A DNA stretch of 64,000 nt. It comes from Aliihoeflea sp. 40Bstr573. Lineage in GTDB: Bacteria; Pseudomonadota; Alphaproteobacteria; Rhizobiales; Rhizobiaceae. Shown here one piece after another: positions 25,026-33,097 of the stretch. The notes beneath the pieces were generated by a model that was not told the DNA's origin, ran no database searches, and saw only the letters and a list, made by a program, of their open reading frames with translations. The position numbers were made by a program, and so were the translations under genes. The stretch lies in assembly GCF_024105655.1 (NCBI RefSeq), contig NZ_JAAAMH010000002.1, positions 310,001 through 374,000 on the forward strand, written 5' to 3'. Each line of letters starts with the position of its first letter. The first letter of the stretch is position 1.

Positions 25026-25343
25026 TTAGCGGCCCTTCTTGGCCTTCGACTTCTTGGGTTCGGCCTTCTTGCCGTAGGGCGTCGGGTCAATCCCCTGCCC
25101 CGCGAAGTCGCGGTCGTTCGGACGTCGACGGCGTGGATCATTCATGTCGCGGGTATTCTGGCCCACGGTTGTGCCTTCGCGCGGATTGTTGTCGATCGCC
25201 GGGTGGGTCGTGTCGACGCCCTGTGTGACGGCGGGTTCGATGATCGCGCCCGATGCGCCGTCCATACCCTGAGCTGGCGGAAGATTGGCCGGCGTGCCCG
25301 AAGCGGCAGCCGTTTCCGCTGCCTTGTCCTTTGCTGCTGTCAT
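25026..25343 (-). CDS. Small disordered Lys/Pro-rich phage protein
   Basis: This is a 105-residue protein starting MTAAKDKAAETAAASG, with AGGAGA upstream of the ATG at 25343. It is rich in Ala, Gly and Pro and ends in a basic tail (KKAEPKKSKAKKGR), so it is probably unfolded. It follows the capsid gene. A head decoration or DNA-contacting role is possible, but no family was recognised. Confidence 0.55.
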   Translation of the reverse strand: MTAAKDKAAETAAASGTPANLPPAQGMDGASGAIIEPAVTQGVDTTHPAIDNNPREGTTVGQNTRDMNDPRRRRPNDRDFAGQGIDPTPYGKKAEPKKSKAKKGR

Positions 25344-25372
25344 GATTTTTGGTCTCCTGAAGAGATGGGCGG

Positions 25373-25392
25373 AGGCGGCGCGGACGCCGCCT
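25373..25392 (-). other. Hairpin after capsid gene
   Basis: An 8-bp AGGCGGCG/CGCCGCCT stem with a 4-nt loop sits just past the capsid stop codon. No T-run follows. It may protect the very abundant capsid mRNA or cause partial termination before the connector genes. Confidence 0.45.
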
Positions 25393-25407
25393 GGTTTCAT
25401 GAGCCGG

Positions 25408-26784
25408 TTAGGCAGCCGCCATACGCAGCAGCCGGATCACGGTCGGATCCTGCACACCGCCGCCCACGCGCTTCGTGGTGTAGAAGTGGACGTAGGGCTT
25501 GTTGGTGTAGGGATCGCGCAGGACGCGAACGCCGATCCGATCGACAATCAGATAGCCGCGGCGGAAGTCGCCGAACGCGATCGGAATGGCCGCCGCCGCG
25601 ACATCCGGCATTGCCGGCATTTCGGTGACGGGGTAGCCGGCCAGCGTCGAGGGCTGGCCCGCGACCATGGTCGGCTGCCAGAGATAGTTGCCCTGGCCGT
25701 CCTTCAGCTTCCGGATGCTGCCCTGCGTCGACCGGTTCATCGTGAACCGGGCGTTGGCGGTATATTCGCTCGGCAGATCATAGATCATGTCGAGGATTTC
25801 GTCGGGATTGATCGCGGCGACAGCGGCTGCATCGATCACCGGGATATTGCCCCAGGGATGAATGTCGTCGCTGGCACCACCGTCGATATAGGTGAGGAAG
25901 CCGCGCGGCTTGTTCACGCCATCAGCTGCGACGAAGGCGAGGCCCTCCTGATAGGCGAACTCGGTCTGCACCTCGCCCGCCATCCACTGCTCGAGGTTGA
26001 TCTCAGCATCATCGAGCAGCTGCTGGGTAGCTGCCGGGTTCGCATAGATCTCGCCAGGACGGAATGTGAGGGGCGAGAACTTCGGCGTCGTGGTCTGCGG
26101 GCGTGCGGCCGTTTCCCCGACCCAGCCGGAGCCGGTACCGCGATCGGCGAGAAGGCGGGTGAAGCCGGCCGTCGAGATATTCTGCACCTGCGCGATCTGG
26201 CGCATCGGCGAGATCTGGATCAGCTCACTGGTGATCGTGCGATCCCATTCGACCGGCGCCAGATAGCCGCCCTCGTCGTCGGCGCCCTTGTTGAGTGCCG
26301 CCTGGACGTCACCCTTGCGGAAGTGCGCACGGAAGGCATCGGTATACTCGCGATCGCGAACTTCGCCACCGTCGCCGCTCGCACCGAGCGACATGGAAGC
26401 CAGCTTCGTGTTGGCCTGGTCGACCGCCGCCTGCAGTTCGGAAATGCTCGAGTTGACACGTTCGAGCTTCTCGGTCGTGACGACATCATCGAAGCGCTTG
26501 GCGATTTCCCTATCCTTCTCGGCCATCGTCGCCTTGAAGGTTTCGACATCGCTGTTGAGCGCGCGGATGAGGCTGGTCAGCTCGCCGCCGTCAGCACGAA
26601 TGCCGATGACGCCGCGCATCTGGGCAGCAGGGACGGCCAGGCCCATCGCGGTCAGCACGTCGCCGGCCGAGAAAAGGTGAGCGTGGGCAAGAGTGAAATC
26701 GGGAACGCTGGTGCCGGCATACGCTGCGCAGACGCCGACGACCAGCATGGCGCAGAAGGCGCCAGCCAGGGAAAAGACTTTCAT
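25408..26784 (-). CDS. Major capsid protein (HK97 fold) with signal-like N-terminus
   Basis: This is a 458-residue protein. Residues ~90-130 are helical and charged (the scaffolding delta region), and from about 165 (GADDEGGYLAPVEWDRTI) the HK97 capsid core follows to the C-terminus. Unusually, residues 4-22 form a hydrophobic stretch ending AYA-G, like a Sec signal. The delta region and this segment would be removed by the protease encoded next door if maturation follows HK97. An alternative start, Met56 at 26619, would remove the signal-like part, but its ribosome site is weak. Confidence 0.85.
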   Translation of the reverse strand: MKVFSLAGAFCAMLVVGVCAAYAGTSVPDFTLAHAHLFSAGDVLTAMGLAVPAAQMRGVIGIRADGGELTSLIRALNSDVETFKATMAEKDREIAKRFDDVVTTEKLERVNSSISELQAAVDQANTKLASMSLGASGDGGEVRDREYTDAFRAHFRKGDVQAALNKGADDEGGYLAPVEWDRTITSELIQISPMRQIAQVQNISTAGFTRLLADRGTGSGWVGETAARPQTTTPKFSPLTFRPGEIYANPAATQQLLDDAEINLEQWMAGEVQTEFAYQEGLAFVAADGVNKPRGFLTYIDGGASDDIHPWGNIPVIDAAAVAAINPDEILDMIYDLPSEYTANARFTMNRSTQGSIRKLKDGQGNYLWQPTMVAGQPSTLAGYPVTEMPAMPDVAAAAIPIAFGDFRRGYLIVDRIGVRVLRDPYTNKPYVHFYTTKRVGGGVQDPTVIRLLRMAAA

Positions 26785-26798
26785 GTGAGTGCCCTCTG

Positions 26799-27656
26799 TT
26801 AGGCGTTGATCGTGGAACGGAGCTGCTCGATAGCCGCCCGAAGATCGTCAGCGTCGCGCGTGACGGTGATGACCGGAGCGTCGCGCGTACCGGTCTTCAT
26901 CTCGGCAACGAAGGCCTTGGCCTGCTGCGGAGACATGTTGGCCGCAGCCATCAGCGCGTTCTCGAGAACACGCTCGTGCGGCACAATTTTTGGCGCCTCT
27001 GCTTTCACCTTGATCGCGGAGGCGTTGAGTTTGCGGTCGGCCAATCCATGCTGGATTGCCGAGGAAGCGCTGAACATCGTTCCGTCGCCGCGGCGGCGCT
27101 CCATCCAGGAGGCGGCAATCTTGCGGTCGACCCCCGCGCGGGCGGCATAGACTTCCGCCATCGACGCATCGACCTCGGCCAGGAGTTCGGCCGCGTCCTG
27201 CATGTCGAATTCGTTGCCCATGCTGATGGCGGAGGCCTTGTGGACCATGATGAACGATCCATCGGCCATCTGGATGTCGTCACCGGCCATGGCGATGACC
27301 GATGCCGCCGACCCCGCCATGGCGATGACCTGGACCGTCACTTTCGCCGGGTGCGCGCGAAGGAGGTTGTAGATGGCAAGGCCTGACAGAAAGCTTCCAC
27401 CGGGGGAATTGATGCTGACGGTGACTTCGCGATTGCCGATCGCGCGAAGCGCGGCGGCAATGCGCCGTTCGGTATTGTCGACCGCCGTGAAGGGATCAAG
27501 GCCGATCTGGCCGTAGATCGTAATGGTGGTTTCATCGTCACCAGACGCTGAGACCACTGCGGGGTCGAATGCCTCAACGTTCTCGTGTGGAGCATCGAAG
27601 TTCAGCCATTCCGGCTTCTGGAACGCCCTTACTTCAGGCAGGTTGCGAAGGCTCAT
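26799..27656 (-). CDS. ClpP-like prohead maturation protease
   Basis: This is a 285-residue protein starting MSLRNLPEVRAFQKPE, with AGGAGC before the ATG. It has the ClpP/S14 core: oxyanion region SINSPGGSF near 81-89, Ser116 in AMAGSAAS, and His139 in MVHKAS. It is inferred to cleave the capsid delta domain during prohead maturation. It overlaps the portal gene by 23 nt and precedes the capsid gene. Confidence 0.85.
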   Translation of the reverse strand: MSLRNLPEVRAFQKPEWLNFDAPHENVEAFDPAVVSASGDDETTITIYGQIGLDPFTAVDNTERRIAAALRAIGNREVTVSINSPGGSFLSGLAIYNLLRAHPAKVTVQVIAMAGSAASVIAMAGDDIQMADGSFIMVHKASAISMGNEFDMQDAAELLAEVDASMAEVYAARAGVDRKIAASWMERRRGDGTMFSASSAIQHGLADRKLNASAIKVKAEAPKIVPHERVLENALMAAANMSPQQAKAFVAEMKTGTRDAPVITVTRDADDLRAAIEQLRSTINA

Positions 27657-28938
27657 TGCCGCTGCTCCTATTCGAAAGTGGATTTGGCGCGATTTCGCTT
27701 TCCGGCAGATCCATGATGTTCCGTACTTCGCCATAGTTCATCCATGGCTGATGACCGCCGGACCCCAGGGCCTTGGCGAAGAAGTCCGCCTGATCCTTCA
27801 TCGAGCCGCGCAGCAGCGCGCCCTCATTGAACTTGGCTTCGAGCAGCTCGGTTTCGGCTTCCGTCAAAAGCGATCGCTCGATCGCCTGCTCCCAAGAACC
27901 GAACCAGGGCGAGAGACCGTAGCGAACGAAGAACTGGCCGAGCACGTCGATGCCGGAACCCCAGGATGTGTCATCGACGCCGAGCAGCGGTCGCGGAACG
28001 CCAAATGGACGGGCGATCTCCTCGATCTGATGCTTGCGCTGCTCGATCGCCTGGTTGTCGCGGCCGGACTGAGAGAACGGCTTGGCCTCAAGCCCTTCCT
28101 CGCCGATGATCCACTTGTGCGCCATCTCGGCGCCTTCGCGCTCATCCATCTGAGCCTTGAGGCGCTCGAAGGCTTCCGGCGACAGTCGATCCTTCACCGA
28201 CATCATGCCGCCGACCATTATACCGTTCCGGAACAACCGCGCCGCGGCCCGCTCGGTCTGAAGCGCGAGGCCGATCGCCTCGGCCGCCTGTTTGACCAGC
28301 GACAGTCCGCGGATGCCGTCTTCCGACAACCCGTAGCGCAGATGGAAGATTTCCTGCTGCGGCAGAAGTCGGGTCGCGCCTTTCCCGTCCCGGTACTCGT
28401 AGTCCAAGGCCCAGTCGCTGCGCTGGCGCGGGGTCACGCGCTCGGTTGGAATCGGCACCAGCTGCAGGATGCGGTTGCCGCTGCGCACGATCAGCGCATA
28501 AGCATCACCATCGACCAGTGCGCGCTGCTGCATGAGCGAGCGAAACTCGAATGCCGTTTGCCAGGCGTTCGGGCGACGGTGCAGGATGCGAAACAGCGGA
28601 TGCTGGTCTGCTTTTTCCTTCGTCCCCTTGTAGCGAAGGTGCAGCGGCAACGTGCCGATGGCGAACGAGATCAGCGAGACGCACCGCACGACGGTCGTGT
28701 TCTTCAGCGCCGCCTTCGTCGACACGCTGATGCCGGACTGGGTCAGGCCGCCATAGCCGCCGCGGATGAATTCCAGCATGCGCGGATCGTCGAGACCGTT
28801 GAAAGCGGCAACCTCGCCACCCATTGCATTGATCGCCGACAAGCCCGCCGAGCGCGGCACGATCGGCACGGCAGCAGCAGGACGTTCCGCCGGCACGCTC
28901 GCTGTCGGTGATCCAAACAGACGGTCGATAAAGCTCAT
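27634..28938 (-). CDS. Portal protein (HK97 family)
   Basis: This is a 434-residue protein. KNTTVVRCVSLISFAIGTLPLHLR and later HLRYGLSEDGIRGLSLVKQAAEAIG are typical of HK97-type portals, followed by the clip/wing segments and a helical region. It forms the dodecameric DNA entry ring. It lies between terminase large subunit and protease, the standard order. Confidence 0.85.
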   Translation of the reverse strand: MSFIDRLFGSPTASVPAERPAAAVPIVPRSAGLSAINAMGGEVAAFNGLDDPRMLEFIRGGYGGLTQSGISVSTKAALKNTTVVRCVSLISFAIGTLPLHLRYKGTKEKADQHPLFRILHRRPNAWQTAFEFRSLMQQRALVDGDAYALIVRSGNRILQLVPIPTERVTPRQRSDWALDYEYRDGKGATRLLPQQEIFHLRYGLSEDGIRGLSLVKQAAEAIGLALQTERAAARLFRNGIMVGGMMSVKDRLSPEAFERLKAQMDEREGAEMAHKWIIGEEGLEAKPFSQSGRDNQAIEQRKHQIEEIARPFGVPRPLLGVDDTSWGSGIDVLGQFFVRYGLSPWFGSWEQAIERSLLTEAETELLEAKFNEGALLRGSMKDQADFFAKALGSGGHQPWMNYGEVRNIMDLPESEIAPNPLSNRSSGNEPSQPA

Positions 28939-28942
28939 CCGG

Positions 28943-30649
28943 TCACACCATCAGAAGGCCGCGAGACTCGTAGACCGAAGTCCCGGCTGCCTCCGGATTT
29001 AGGAACATCAGCATGGCAGCGTTGAACAGCGCCATGAGCGGATCGATCTTCGCGGCGCCCGAAACCTCCTTGGTCACCACGTAATTGCTTCCCCGCAAGG
29101 TCTGCTTCGCGTTGCCGACGGCCCAGGCCATGATTGGCTGCCCGCCATGGAGGAACCGCCGATCTTCGAGTTTGAGGGGAACCGACGAGACAGCGGTCTG
29201 CAGCTTCCACCCCTGCGTGACCGCCTGGACGATCGGGTCTTCGAGACCAGCCTCTTCCAGGGCATCGACCAGCAATGCAACGCCTGCGCTATCGAGGCCG
29301 ATTCCGCCCGTGGCCGGAAGCAACCCCGCCTCGTACACCTTCTTGCAAACCGCTGCGGCCGATTCTGCCTGGTCTTCACCCGACTTTGCGACGATCAGGT
29401 CGCCGCATTCCTCGAACTGCCGTAGGAGGTGAGCAATCCCTTTCCGCTGCTCGAATACCGTGGCACGCGCCCAGGCCTGCCCCCACCCCAGCCAGCGCTT
29501 CGTGAACCTCTCTCGGCCGATGACGTAAAGCGCGGCGAGATCGTCCGCGCCGCCCCAGTCGATGCCGATGGTGCAGACCTCACACCGTTTCAACAGGTCA
29601 TCGAGATCTGCGATCTTCAGGTCGATGCACGATTCCCAGTGCGGCGCGCCGGACCATCCGTCGCCGCCGATGCCGACGCCGATCTCAATGTTGAGATGCT
29701 GCGACGTCCATATCTGCTCGGCCTCCTTCGAGACCTTGCCATTGTTCTCATAATCATCGGCGAGCCGCTGGGGGTCGATCGACCGGCCCAGATTGGGCAA
29801 CAGATACTTCCAGTTCTGCATGTCGCGCCAGAATTCCTGATCGCGCTGCTTCTCGACTGGAAACTCGTAGAGAACGGGCAGCATGATCGGCGACTTTCCA
29901 CCCTTCCCGTCCCTGATCGCCCTCGCCTTCTTCAGCTCGGTCGCCCAGATTCCCGCGGGCGGCTCGTCGGACTGCGTCGTGATCATGAGGACCTGGCCAC
30001 CCTGCATGGTGATACCGCCACCGCGAATCTGCTGCATAACCGCTGCAGCCTTGGCTTTCTTCCCCAGCTCATGAACCTCATCGATGATCGTGAGGATCGG
30101 AATTTCGCCCGTGACGATCGACGTGTCGAACGTCTTCACATCGAGCATGGTGCCGGTCTTGCGACGGGTGATGCACTTCAGGTGATCCTGCACCTTGAAG
30201 ATTGCATCGAGGCGACTATCCAGCCGGATCATCCCTTGTGCCTGGTTGAAGCAGCGCTCCGAGATGTTCTGACTGGGCGCGACAAGAAGCATCTGACGGT
30301 TGGGCGCCTCTTCCATGAACAGCGCGGTCAGGCCCAGCGCCGCGACGTATGTGGTCTTCGAGTTCTTCTTCGGGACCATGCACAGCAGCTCCCAGACGAG
30401 CCGCTGCTTGGTTTCAGGGTCTTCGCTGGCGAGGAACGCGCAGAGGATGTCCCGAAACCAGTCGCCGCAAGCTTCTGACAGGGGCGGCGTGCCCGGCACA
30501 TCCGGGAGCTTCAGTCGATTGAAGAACGCAAGAGCCTTGGCAGCCTTCGCCTCGTTTAGCGGAACGTCCGCCATCGGGATCTGGCCGGCCTGAAGGCGGT
30601 CCCACCAGTCGGGACATGCGAACCGGGGCTGAGCCTCAGTGGTGGGCAT
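28943..30649 (-). CDS. Terminase large subunit (packaging ATPase-nuclease)
   Basis: This is a 568-residue protein. The Walker A variant VPKKNSKTT lies at 92-100 and the Walker B segment IIDEVHEL at ~188-195, with a coupling motif nearby. The nuclease part follows, with acidic residues in IGIDWGGADDLAALY near 360. It cuts and pumps concatemeric DNA through the portal. It overlaps the small subunit by 14 nt. Confidence 0.88.
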   Translation of the reverse strand: MPTTEAQPRFACPDWWDRLQAGQIPMADVPLNEAKAAKALAFFNRLKLPDVPGTPPLSEACGDWFRDILCAFLASEDPETKQRLVWELLCMVPKKNSKTTYVAALGLTALFMEEAPNRQMLLVAPSQNISERCFNQAQGMIRLDSRLDAIFKVQDHLKCITRRKTGTMLDVKTFDTSIVTGEIPILTIIDEVHELGKKAKAAAVMQQIRGGGITMQGGQVLMITTQSDEPPAGIWATELKKARAIRDGKGGKSPIMLPVLYEFPVEKQRDQEFWRDMQNWKYLLPNLGRSIDPQRLADDYENNGKVSKEAEQIWTSQHLNIEIGVGIGGDGWSGAPHWESCIDLKIADLDDLLKRCEVCTIGIDWGGADDLAALYVIGRERFTKRWLGWGQAWARATVFEQRKGIAHLLRQFEECGDLIVAKSGEDQAESAAAVCKKVYEAGLLPATGGIGLDSAGVALLVDALEEAGLEDPIVQAVTQGWKLQTAVSSVPLKLEDRRFLHGGQPIMAWAVGNAKQTLRGSNYVVTKEVSGAAKIDPLMALFNAAMLMFLNPEAAGTSVYESRGLLMV

Positions 30650-31121
30650 TCTGCGCAGCTTCCTGCTCGAGCTCGGCCATCAGATCGGCGTCGGCAGCCA
30701 TGGCGCGCTGCGCGTCGGTCGCCTTCTTTCCCGGTCGTTCGCTCGTCTGGCTTTCCGCAGGAGGACGCGACGCCATGGCCCGCTCGATCTCCATCTGGTC
30801 ACTGCGATCGAGGAGCCTGCCGAACTCACGCAAGGCGCCGACGTTGCCTGCTTCGGCCATTTCCCAAGCAAGTTCCAGACGGCGAACTTCCAGCTGATCG
30901 CGCGCGCCCTCTCGTTGGCGAAGCTCATAAAAATAATGCTTGTGCAAAGTCGGCAGTGTGATGCCGAGAACGGTTGCGATGCGTGGATTGGCCCAGCCCA
31001 GAGCGACTAACATACTGACGCGATTGCGGTTTCTCTGCGAAACCTCATGCACGGGACGTCCGCGACGCTTCGGCTTCTCAACCCAGGGATTGCCGAAGAG
31101 GTCAAAAACAGCATCGGCCAT
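30636..31121 (-). CDS. Terminase small subunit
   Basis: This is a 161-residue protein. Residues ~30-55 contain an HTH (VSMLVALGWANPRIATVLGI), expected for a DNA-recognition subunit, followed by charged helices for oligomerisation. It sits directly upstream of the large subunit, with 14-nt overlap. It should bind the packaging site, probably in the G-rich region 31122-31229. Confidence 0.75.
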   Translation of the reverse strand: MADAVFDLFGNPWVEKPKRRGRPVHEVSQRNRNRVSMLVALGWANPRIATVLGITLPTLHKHYFYELRQREGARDQLEVRRLELAWEMAEAGNVGALREFGRLLDRSDQMEIERAMASRPPAESQTSERPGKKATDAQRAMAADADLMAELEQEAAQNAHH

Positions 31122-31229
31122 AAAAAAATCTCTAAATGGGGGGGGCGCGGGTCTGGCGGTTTTGCCGGCCCCGACTTTCGACCCCCCCCTCCCGATGTGA
31201 CATTTCGGTCACATCGAGGCAGGTCGAGG
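31122..31229. other. Candidate cos/packaging region upstream of terminase
   Basis: A 108-bp gap holds a run of G then C (31138-31145 and 31181-31190) and a 9-bp inverted repeat CGATGTGAC/GTCACATCG at 31193-31216 with a 6-nt loop. Position next to the terminase small subunit and an HNH endonuclease gene suggests a cos site. No cut position can be assigned. Confidence 0.4.
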
Positions 31230-31481
31230 TCACTCGGTCGGGGTCGGTCCGACTTCGACCATGACGGGCGGGTGTGCGACCCCGAGGATGCGCAGGTGCA
31301 CCGAGGCACCAGCGTTCAATCGCTCCAGCTCGTCAGGTGTGGGCTGCCAAGCCGTCACCATGGCAGGCGTGCCCTCACCATTGACCGAGCAGACAATCAT
31401 CTCGTCGCGAAGAGGCAGGCCCAGGTAGCCTTGGCTCTTGCCGATGATGCGCGTGGCGTTCTCGATCATAGCGATCTGCAT
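31230..31481 (-). CDS. Conserved-looking 83-residue phage protein
   Basis: Starts MQIAMIENATRIIGKSQGYL and is compact and beta-rich, ending EVGPTPTE. Unknown function. It lies between the HNH endonuclease and the terminase small subunit. Its stop is just before the candidate cos region. The ATG is 3 bp from the HNH stop. Confidence 0.65.
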   Translation of the reverse strand: MQIAMIENATRIIGKSQGYLGLPLRDEMIVCSVNGEGTPAMVTAWQPTPDELERLNAGASVHLRILGVAHPPVMVEVGPTPTE

Positions 31482-31484
31482 GCG

Positions 31485-31841
31485 TCAGCCTCCGCGCCGC
31501 TCTTCCGCCTGCTTCACCTTGTCGTGGCAGGGCTTACATAGACACTGCAGGTTGTTCTCATCCCAGAACAGAGCCTCGTCGCCACGATGAGCGGTGCGGT
31601 GATCCGCCACGAGCTGCGACGTATCCGCCTCAACCCGACCGCATCCGACCATCTGGCATGTGAAGAGATCGCGGACGAGCACCTTCCAGCGCAGCTTCTG
31701 CCATCGGCTTGTCTTGTACCAGGCGCGCCATGCGATGGTCGCATCGCGCATCCGCGACCGCGCCGGCTCGTCTCCGCCAGCATAGCCGATGCGAGGCGCG
31801 AGCTTGCCCACACGCGGGGCGATGCTCTTCAGCCTGCCCAT
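31485..31841 (-). CDS. HNH endonuclease
   Basis: This is a 118-residue protein starting MGRLKSIAPRVGKLAPRIG. C-terminal motifs are RDLFTCQMVGCGRVEAD, then VADHRTAHRGDEALFWDENNLQCLC and KPCHDKV, giving the HNH fold with structural zinc cysteines. Small HNH proteins next to terminases (HK97 gp74 type) assist cos cleavage. The start was chosen at a well-placed ATG; upstream codons in the same frame look non-coding. Confidence 0.82.
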   Translation of the reverse strand: MGRLKSIAPRVGKLAPRIGYAGGDEPARSRMRDATIAWRAWYKTSRWQKLRWKVLVRDLFTCQMVGCGRVEADTSQLVADHRTAHRGDEALFWDENNLQCLCKPCHDKVKQAEERRGG

Positions 31842-31968
31842 GCGACGGTTCCCATCGATGTCGTGAGTGTCCGGAAAAGCAAAAGCCCGGTCGCGTGTGC
31901 GCCGGGCTTCGAACCTTTTCCGTTGTGCAAGGTGTATGTCAACTTTCTGCTGCACGTCAACATCAATC

Positions 31969-32760
31969 TCATACGACCGCAGCAGCGGCCTGCCAGGGCG
32001 CCATACGGCAGCGCCACGGTTCGAGGCGGTGCGCGACGAGACTGCCCGCCAGCGCCGCTTCCATGCGCCGAAGCGCACCGACCCAAAGCTGATAGTCGAG
32101 CCGCCCGAGAATATCGGACAGCGGATCGCGCGACAATTCGAGCTTTCGATACGCGCCTTGGTGCGGCCGATGCGATCGGCCATTCATGCCCTGCACCTCA
32201 ATCACGCTCTTGCGCCCAAACGTGTCCGTCACTTCCCGCGCCACGAACCATGCCGGCTTGCCTCCACGCATCACCATGCGCAGCTTCGGCGCATCGGCCT
32301 CCCACTCCGGCCGCTGGGCAAGCACCGCGCAGCGCGTCACGAGGCTGACGACGAGCGCGCCCTGCTTTGCCTCGGTGCGGCTGCGATACTGTGCCCGCGC
32401 CCGCTCGACATGCGGCGCAAGATGATGCGCCATCAGTTCGTCATCCGCGATCCAGTCGGCCATCGGGTTCCAATCGTCGGGGATGATGATGAAGGCGCTG
32501 CGCCCGATCTCAGCGACCGCGCGGCCAACCGCCAACGCATCCGGGTGCGCCGGTCCCTGCTCGACATGGAAGTCGCTTCCGCCGCGATCCATGTCGACCA
32601 GCGTCAAAAGTTCGGCGAACTCTGCCATCTTGCCCCAGCTGGAGGCGAACAGCATCCGCCAGGCCGAATTCGCATTCGCCAACCCGTCAACGCCGCCGCC
32701 TTTCGGAAGCTCTTCCGTGAAGGCCCACTGCAACAGCTTCTCAATCGTCAGGCTCGTCAT
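31969..32760 (-). CDS. Hypothetical phage protein, 263 residues
   Basis: Starts MTSLTIEKLLQWAFTEELPKG. It has Trp- and Arg-rich regions and no obvious catalytic motif. Proteins of this kind sit between replication and packaging genes in alphaproteobacterial phages and could be late regulators; this is positional inference. A 127-bp gap separates it from the HNH gene and 337 bp from the helicase. Confidence 0.55.
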   Translation of the reverse strand: MTSLTIEKLLQWAFTEELPKGGGVDGLANANSAWRMLFASSWGKMAEFAELLTLVDMDRGGSDFHVEQGPAHPDALAVGRAVAEIGRSAFIIIPDDWNPMADWIADDELMAHHLAPHVERARAQYRSRTEAKQGALVVSLVTRCAVLAQRPEWEADAPKLRMVMRGGKPAWFVAREVTDTFGRKSVIEVQGMNGRSHRPHQGAYRKLELSRDPLSDILGRLDYQLWVGALRRMEAALAGSLVAHRLEPWRCRMAPWQAAAAVV

Positions 32761-33097
32761 CTTATCCTCTGCACCACTTGCGATACTTTTTCGATAGTTT
32801 GGCGATAGTTTCAGGAGAGAGTATTTCGTTACTTTTCAATGTCTTGGGATGGAAATGCACCAGTTGCACTAGTTGAAGCCGGCCCAATACACGCAACGTT
32901 TTCCCCACTCCCCCGAACCCCCAATCCCTATAGGCGCGCAAAACTGGTGCAAACTATCGCAATACATTGATTTCGCTCATCTTTTCGCTGTATTGCAAGT
33001 GTCGCCAAGTCTCGCAAACTGTCGCGACTATCGCGCAAGACAGCGAAATGCAGGCGCAAACGACGCGGCTGGAAGGGGTTGCGGGGAGCGGTTCGCA
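32761..33097. repeat. Intergenic region with degenerate GCGATAGTTT repeats, candidate origin
   Basis: No gene fits. Variants of GCGATAGTTT recur: GCGATACTT near 32780, TCGATAGTTT near 32791, GCGATAGTTT near 32802, the reverse form AAACTATCGC near 32951, then AAACTGTCGC and GACTATCGC near 33017-33036. Spacing is irregular. Next to the helicase/primase genes, this could be an iteron-type replication origin or a regulator binding array. Confidence 0.4.

Noticed and set aside
32761-33097. CRISPR array
   Set aside because: The short repeats are degenerate, irregularly spaced and in both orientations; no constant repeat-spacer pattern.
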